DNA of 64,000 nt, from the NCBI RefSeq assembly GCF_003314435.2, contig NZ_QNVY02000003.1, forward strand, positions 465,406-529,405. The letters are read 5' to 3'. Source of the stretch: Flavobacterium petrolei. Its GTDB lineage: Bacteria; Bacteroidota; Bacteroidia; Flavobacteriales; Flavobacteriaceae. The first letter of the stretch is position 1, and each line of letters starts with the position of its first letter. Shown piece after piece: positions 60,148 through 64,000 of this stretch. The notes below the pieces were generated by a model. It had not been told where the DNA came from and searched no databases. It saw nothing but the letters and a program-made list of their open reading frames with translations. A program made the translations under genes and the position numbers.

Positions 60148-60493
60148 TATAATAGAAGAATTCAACGAATATCGTTCTAGAATGAACGAAAAATTATTGG
60201 CAGACAATAATAAAATAGTAAAACGTATTTTTAATCTAGACACGAATGCTTACGCAGCCGGAGCCTTGGATGTAAAAACGAAAGAATTACTGGGATTAGT
60301 GGCTTCGGCAGTTTTAAGATGCGATGACTGCGTAAAATACCATTTGGAAACCAGCCATAAAGAAGGCGTTACCAAAGAAGAAATGATGGAAGCTATGGGA
60401 ATTGCAACCCTTGTGGGCGGAACAATTGTAGTACCACATTTACGTAGAGCCTATGAATTCTGGGAAGCATTAGAAGAAACTGCAACCAAATAA
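60140..60493 (+). CDS. Carboxymuconolactone decarboxylase family protein (AhpD-like)
   Basis: 117 residues, helical, with the CxxC pair in RCDDCVKYHLETSHKEG and the GIATLVGGTIVVPHLRRAYE segment. AhpD-like proteins act as disulfide reductants; the exact role is unknown. It overlaps tatC by 8 bp, so it is cotranslated. Confidence 0.88.
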   Translation: MADIIEEFNEYRSRMNEKLLADNNKIVKRIFNLDTNAYAAGALDVKTKELLGLVASAVLRCDDCVKYHLETSHKEGVTKEEMMEAMGIATLVGGTIVVPHLRRAYEFWEALEETATK

Positions 60494-60508
60494 TTTGTTA
60501 AGAAATAG

Positions 60509-60585
60509 AATCGTTTAATTGTTTATTCGTTTATTTGACACGAGTAAGCAATTAAATGAGTAAGCAGTTTTACAGTTAAACGATT
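60509..60585. repeat. Inverted repeat between cmd and lptB
   Basis: AATCGTTTAATTGT (60509-60522) and ACAGTTAAACGATT (60572-60585), complementary at 13 of 14 positions, span the short spacer before lptB. Confidence 0.55.
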
Positions 60586-60597
60586 AAACCAAAAAAA

Positions 60598-61338
60598 ATG
60601 AAATTAAGAGCCGAAAATCTGATTAAAACCTATAAAGGACGTAGTGTTGTCAAAGGCATTTCGGTGGAAGTGAATCAAGGTGAAATCGTTGGACTTTTAG
60701 GACCAAACGGTGCCGGAAAAACAACTTCTTTTTATATGATTGTAGGATTGGTTAAACCAAATTCAGGCAATATATTCTTGGATGATTTGAACATTACCGA
60801 TTATCCAATGTACAAAAGAGCACAGCAGGGAATTGGGTATTTGGCTCAAGAAGCTTCTGTTTTCAGAAAACTAAGTATTGAGGACAATATCCTAAGTGTG
60901 CTTCAATTAACAAAATTATCCAAAGCCGAGCAAGAAGCAAAAATGGAAAGCTTAATTGCCGAGTTTAGCCTAGAGCACATACGTACTAACAGAGGTGATT
61001 TACTTTCCGGTGGAGAACGTCGTCGTACTGAAATTGCACGCTGTCTGGCCACAGATCCAAAATTTATTTTACTGGATGAGCCTTTTGCGGGTGTCGATCC
61101 AGTTGCCGTAGAGGATATTCAGAGAATTGTAGCCCAGCTAAAAAATAAAAATATCGGTATTTTAATTACCGATCACAACGTACAGGAAACCTTAGCGATT
61201 ACAGACAAAACCTATCTGATGTTTGAAGGCGGGATTTTAAAAGCGGGCATTCCGGAAGAACTTGTTGAAGATGAAATGGTGCGTCGCGTGTATCTTGGAC
61301 AAAATTTCGAGTTGAGAAAAAAGAAATTGGAGTTTTAG
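60598..61338 (+). CDS. lptB: LPS export ABC transporter ATP-binding protein LptB
   Basis: 246 residues. It powers LptFGC to extract lipopolysaccharide from the inner membrane. Walker A GLLGPNGAGKTTSF, signature LLSGGERRRTEIAR, Walker B FILLDEPFAGVDPV, H-loop TDHNVQET. About 105 bp after the cmd gene. The company of kdsD fits LPS biogenesis. Confidence 0.95.
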   Translation: MKLRAENLIKTYKGRSVVKGISVEVNQGEIVGLLGPNGAGKTTSFYMIVGLVKPNSGNIFLDDLNITDYPMYKRAQQGIGYLAQEASVFRKLSIEDNILSVLQLTKLSKAEQEAKMESLIAEFSLEHIRTNRGDLLSGGERRRTEIARCLATDPKFILLDEPFAGVDPVAVEDIQRIVAQLKNKNIGILITDHNVQETLAITDKTYLMFEGGILKAGIPEELVEDEMVRRVYLGQNFELRKKKLEF

Positions 61339-63606
61339 AATCCCTATGTTCACTTGTATAACTTTGTAGAAAAAATATCATCCTTGAATAATTTTTTGTT
61401 ATTCCTATTAAAACAAAAAAGAAGTCTAGTATAGAAAATTCTCGTCATTTCTTTTTACAAACAGCGTCGTATCAAGACATTCTTATTTTTTTTCAAGTCT
61501 ACAATTTTTTTATCAGTGGCTTTTTTTGAGTCACAAAAAGAGTATTTTTCGGCGCAGTAAAATCTACAATCTAGAGAACTTTGAAAGTTTATATTTTTGT
61601 ATATTTCTTTTAATTACTTTCTGATATCAATTCTTAAAAAAACAAAACCTAGAAAAAAGTTTTATGCAGTAAAATTAGTCTCAACTAGATTTTTAGATAA
61701 AATTACTATTCTATATTCCGCCCGTAAAGATATGTTTGTGTTTAATTTAAACGTCGTAATAGGACTAATAAACTCACTGGAAATCATCAAAAAATACTAA
61801 AACCATCAGTATACACTTTAATTTACGTGTGTGTGTTTTTTTAAGCAAATAATTGCTGATATAACTATCGTTTGTAACACAATTGCAGGCTTCTTTGGGG
61901 TTAATGGTGAAAATTGAAAGACAATACAAAAAGTACCTAAGTTCTTTTAATACATGGGAATCTAAAGAATTTGATCTTCAATGGATTATTTACAACCAAG
62001 ACATGGGGACTCGTTTAGTCAACGTTGAAGCACCTATGTCACAAGTAAAACTTCACACTATTGCACGAATAAAGAAAGTAAAGGTAAGAAAATCATCAAT
62101 GGCTAAAATGACGGAAATAAGACCGAAAAAAGCTCAAATCTAAATGCTGTGGGGAAATGTAACATTTTGATAATTGTATTCCAAAATTAGAAATAAATAC
62201 AAGATTCTTACAGCGAACTCATTAAATTAATAATACCATAACCTATATTCAAATACTTTGAACGGTCTCCGTATAAAAAAGGAGAAGAAATACTTTATCT
62301 TTATTTAAAGGATATCTATTGAATTCAGCAAGAAGATAAAATAATTTGAGATCACAAGGACTCTTAACGGGATTTTACTTTATAACTTTCAAATTCGAGG
62401 ATTTATAACCATCATGTACATGTAGCATACGATGAATTAATGAAGACAATAAACAAATTGTTTTTAGAGACTTCAATTTAATAACTGAAGGAACTCAGAT
62501 AACACAACAGTTGGAGACTTTTTTAAAGAAATCAACACTTTCCAATAATGACTTTAATCCTAATACTTCTTTTAAGAGGTTAACGGCATAAAAATGTAAC
62601 TTCCATATAAAGATACCCTTAGTGATTCTTATAAATCGGGATCAAGTTTCACACCTAAAGAGTATTTTTCTTTTATCTATAAACAAACGCTTGGCACTAG
62701 ATAAAACTTCCTTATTTAATAGAGAACTCCTTACCATTTTTAACCAGCTAAGCTGAAAGGAAAAAGCGTTTAATAATTCCGATAATTACTGGAATCAGAA
62801 CTGATACTGTAATCGCTATAATACAAAAATAGTCATTCACAATAAAGATATCGATGTAGCAGTTGTGGTGAATACAAATATAGGATGGGTTAAGAAGAAA
62901 TATTTTCTAAACTGGATAAGTAATGACCTACTTCCATATTCAAAAACTTGGTATAAAAGCTTTACAAAAAATCTAAATCAAATACTAATTACATACTAAA
63001 AACTCACAAAAAGAGCTTATTTAGAAATCCAAGAAAGAAAAAAAAATTAGAATCAAAAGTCTCAACTAATGAAGACACACATAAAACAATAACTAACCAG
63101 AAGGTGCTACTTTCTGTGCCAAAACAACACTAAATGGTCAGGAAACTGTTAGAAAAAGCTGATTTAATATTTAATTGTATTGTGATAATCGTAAAACATA
63201 AAATATAAGACAAGCTTTGTACTCTATGTTTAAAAAAAATAATGAAATAATTGGCCTTGCAAAATTACCCAAGTAACACTAAAAATAACTAAAACTAACC
63301 TAAGTCATTAAATCCATTAGCTCAAATAGTAAACAATTATTGACATAAAATATTAAATCATTTTTATACCATAAAAACCAATGTTACAGCTGAAATGAGA
63401 TTCATAAATTCTAATAACAAAAAATAGAAGTCATTTTTTAATAAAAATTAAAAACATTTATAGTACAATTCAGAGGGGTAGCAAATATAGAATTCTATCT
63501 TTTCAGACTCACTAATTTATATGCATAACTTATCTAATCCACAAACTTTAGACTTGATCCTATTAATTGTAGAATAAAAACATAAGCAAAAAGCACTACA
63601 AAATAA
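61339..63606. other. 2.3-kb AT-rich region with no convincing gene
   Basis: Between lptB and the tRNA pair. Frames at 61597-61800 and 61883-62143 are short, without family resemblance, promoter or consistent coding character. A stretch near 62830-62990 reads NTNIGWVKKKYFLNWISNDL and continues to a stop, with an internal stop further upstream, consistent with a decayed gene. A hairpin (GTGGCT / AGTCAC around 61517-61535) is the only structural signal. Confidence 0.55.
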
Positions 63607-63642
63607 AAAAACTTCAGCTAGCGTTTGCCAACTAAAGTTTTT
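63607..63642 (-). terminator. Terminator after tRNA-Leu
   Basis: Stem AAAAACTT / AAGTTTTT (63607-63614 with 63635-63642) with two more inner pairs; U-rich run on the minus strand. Confidence 0.6.
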
Positions 63643-63644
63643 AG

Positions 63645-63730
63645 TACTCAGAGCGGGACTTGAACCCGCACGAACATTGCTGTTCACTGGATTTTAAGTC
63701 CAGCGTGTCTACCAATTTCACCATCCGAGC
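63645..63730 (-). tRNA. tRNA-Leu (anticodon TAA)
   Basis: Class II tRNA of 86 nt on the minus strand. Acceptor GCTCGGA pairs with TCTGAGT (two G-U pairs); anticodon stem CTGGA / TCCAG with loop CTTAAAA (anticodon TAA); variable arm TGAACAGCAATGTTCGT; T-arm GCGGGTTCAAGTCCCGC. No encoded CCA. Confidence 0.95.
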
Positions 63731-63739
63731 ATAATAATG

Positions 63740-63812
63740 TGGTACCTCCAGGGATCGAACCAGGGACACATGGATTTTCAGTCCATTGCTCTACCATCTG
63801 AGCTAAGGTACC
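63740..63812 (-). tRNA. tRNA-Phe (anticodon GAA)
   Basis: 73 nt on the minus strand. Acceptor GGTACCT pairs perfectly with AGGTACC; anticodon stem ATGGA / TCCAT with loop CTGAAAA (anticodon GAA); T-arm CCTGGTTCGATCCCTGG. Nine bases upstream of tRNA-Leu, so one transcript. Confidence 0.95.
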
Positions 63813-63845
63813 TTTTACCTTTGTAATAATGAAAAGGATTAATAA

Positions 63846-63875
63846 AAAACCCTATTCCGAAAGGAACAGGGTTTT
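63846..63875 (-). terminator. Terminator of the rRNA operon
   Basis: 13-bp stem with one A-C mismatch (63846-63858 with 63863-63875) closed by a GAAA tetraloop, U-rich tract following on the minus strand. Confidence 0.8.
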
Positions 63876-63880
63876 CAAAG

Positions 63881-63990
63881 AAAGGCGACGACATACTCTC
63901 CCACATAACTGCAGTACCATCTGCGCAGGCGGGCTTAACTACTCTGTTCGGGATGGGAAGAGGTGAGCCCCGCCGCAATAACCACCTTAA
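63881..63990 (-). rRNA. rrf: 5S ribosomal RNA
   Basis: The minus strand carries the conserved 5S core: CCCATCCCGAACAGAGTAG and the GATGGTACTGC and GAGAGTATG segments, with end helix AAGGTGG / CGCCTTT. The upstream 23S must lie beyond the right edge. Ends are set to about 2 nt. Confidence 0.9.
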
Positions 63991-64000
63991 GAGGTTATAA

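Noticed and set aside
61883..62143. 86-codon frame in the AT-rich region as a gene
   Set aside because: No promoter, no family resemblance, and surrounded by decayed sequence.
63778..63978. 66-codon minus-strand frame
   Set aside because: Lies across tRNA-Phe, the rRNA terminator and 5S rRNA.

Overview
The window is a piece of a Bacteroidota chromosome, almost certainly a Flavobacterium or close relative. Evidence: about twenty promoters with the Bacteroidota -7 box TAnnTTTG and almost no Shine-Dalgarno sequences; many exported proteins starting MKK and ending their signal peptide in AQ or a lipobox; typical families (FabH, OmpA/lipocalin lipoprotein pair, CarboxypepD_reg TonB receptors, DUF2721, DUF2805, DUF4369, DUF5362, DUF6671); and a kdsD-tatC-cmd-lptB operon. 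The right end is the 3' tail of an rRNA operon (5S on the minus strand) next to tRNA-Phe and tRNA-Leu.

Layout. 0-22 kb is mostly housekeeping: zinc-ribbon coiled-coil protein, alpha/beta hydrolase, rluF, a DUF4153-type membrane protein with a winged-helix regulator and its membrane partner, corA, folD, ffh, argS, a TonB-dependent receptor, fabH, an S9 glutamyl-endopeptidase-like protease, an ABC ATPase, the OmpA/lipocalin pair and htpG. 22.4-25.3 kb is an accessory block of four AT-rich orphan genes separated by attC-like palindromes. The start box of each of the first three units is the exact reverse complement of the box that ends the same unit, the arrangement expected of integron gene cassettes, yet no integrase is present. 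25.6-30.5 kb is one minus-strand operon (small membrane protein, unknown 96-aa protein, DUF6671, Sua5, dihydroorotase, SbtA-type bicarbonate permease) divergent from a LysR regulator, which reads as a bicarbonate/CO2 supply module. Relics of isocitrate dehydrogenase (30.4 kb) and HtpG (33.3 kb) flank the LysR-DUF2254 segment.

33.4-45 kb: a second outer-membrane receptor, DUF2721, an EamA exporter, a DoxX-like protein, an AlkB-like dioxygenase, a sterol-desaturase-type hydroxylase, small DUF proteins, hydrolases and an M61 peptidase. A 1.4-kb insert bounded by a 14-bp direct repeat has split the M61 terminator and carries two small helix-turn-helix-like genes. 45-64 kb: tRNA-Thr, manA, idi-queD-bcp, exported MsrB and MsrA, an M20 amidohydrolase, a CHAD protein, two tandem tiny membrane proteins, an FAD dehydrogenase, recQ, the kdsD-tatC-cmd-lptB operon, then 2.3 kb of AT-rich DNA without a convincing gene before the tRNA/5S cluster.

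The most notable signals are the integrase-less cassette array, the bicarbonate-linked operon, the paired 17-bp operators around the winged-helix regulator, and the insertion that split the M61 terminator. No CRISPR array, prophage or intact insertion sequence was seen. Family names rest on reading the translated proteins; no database search was run.
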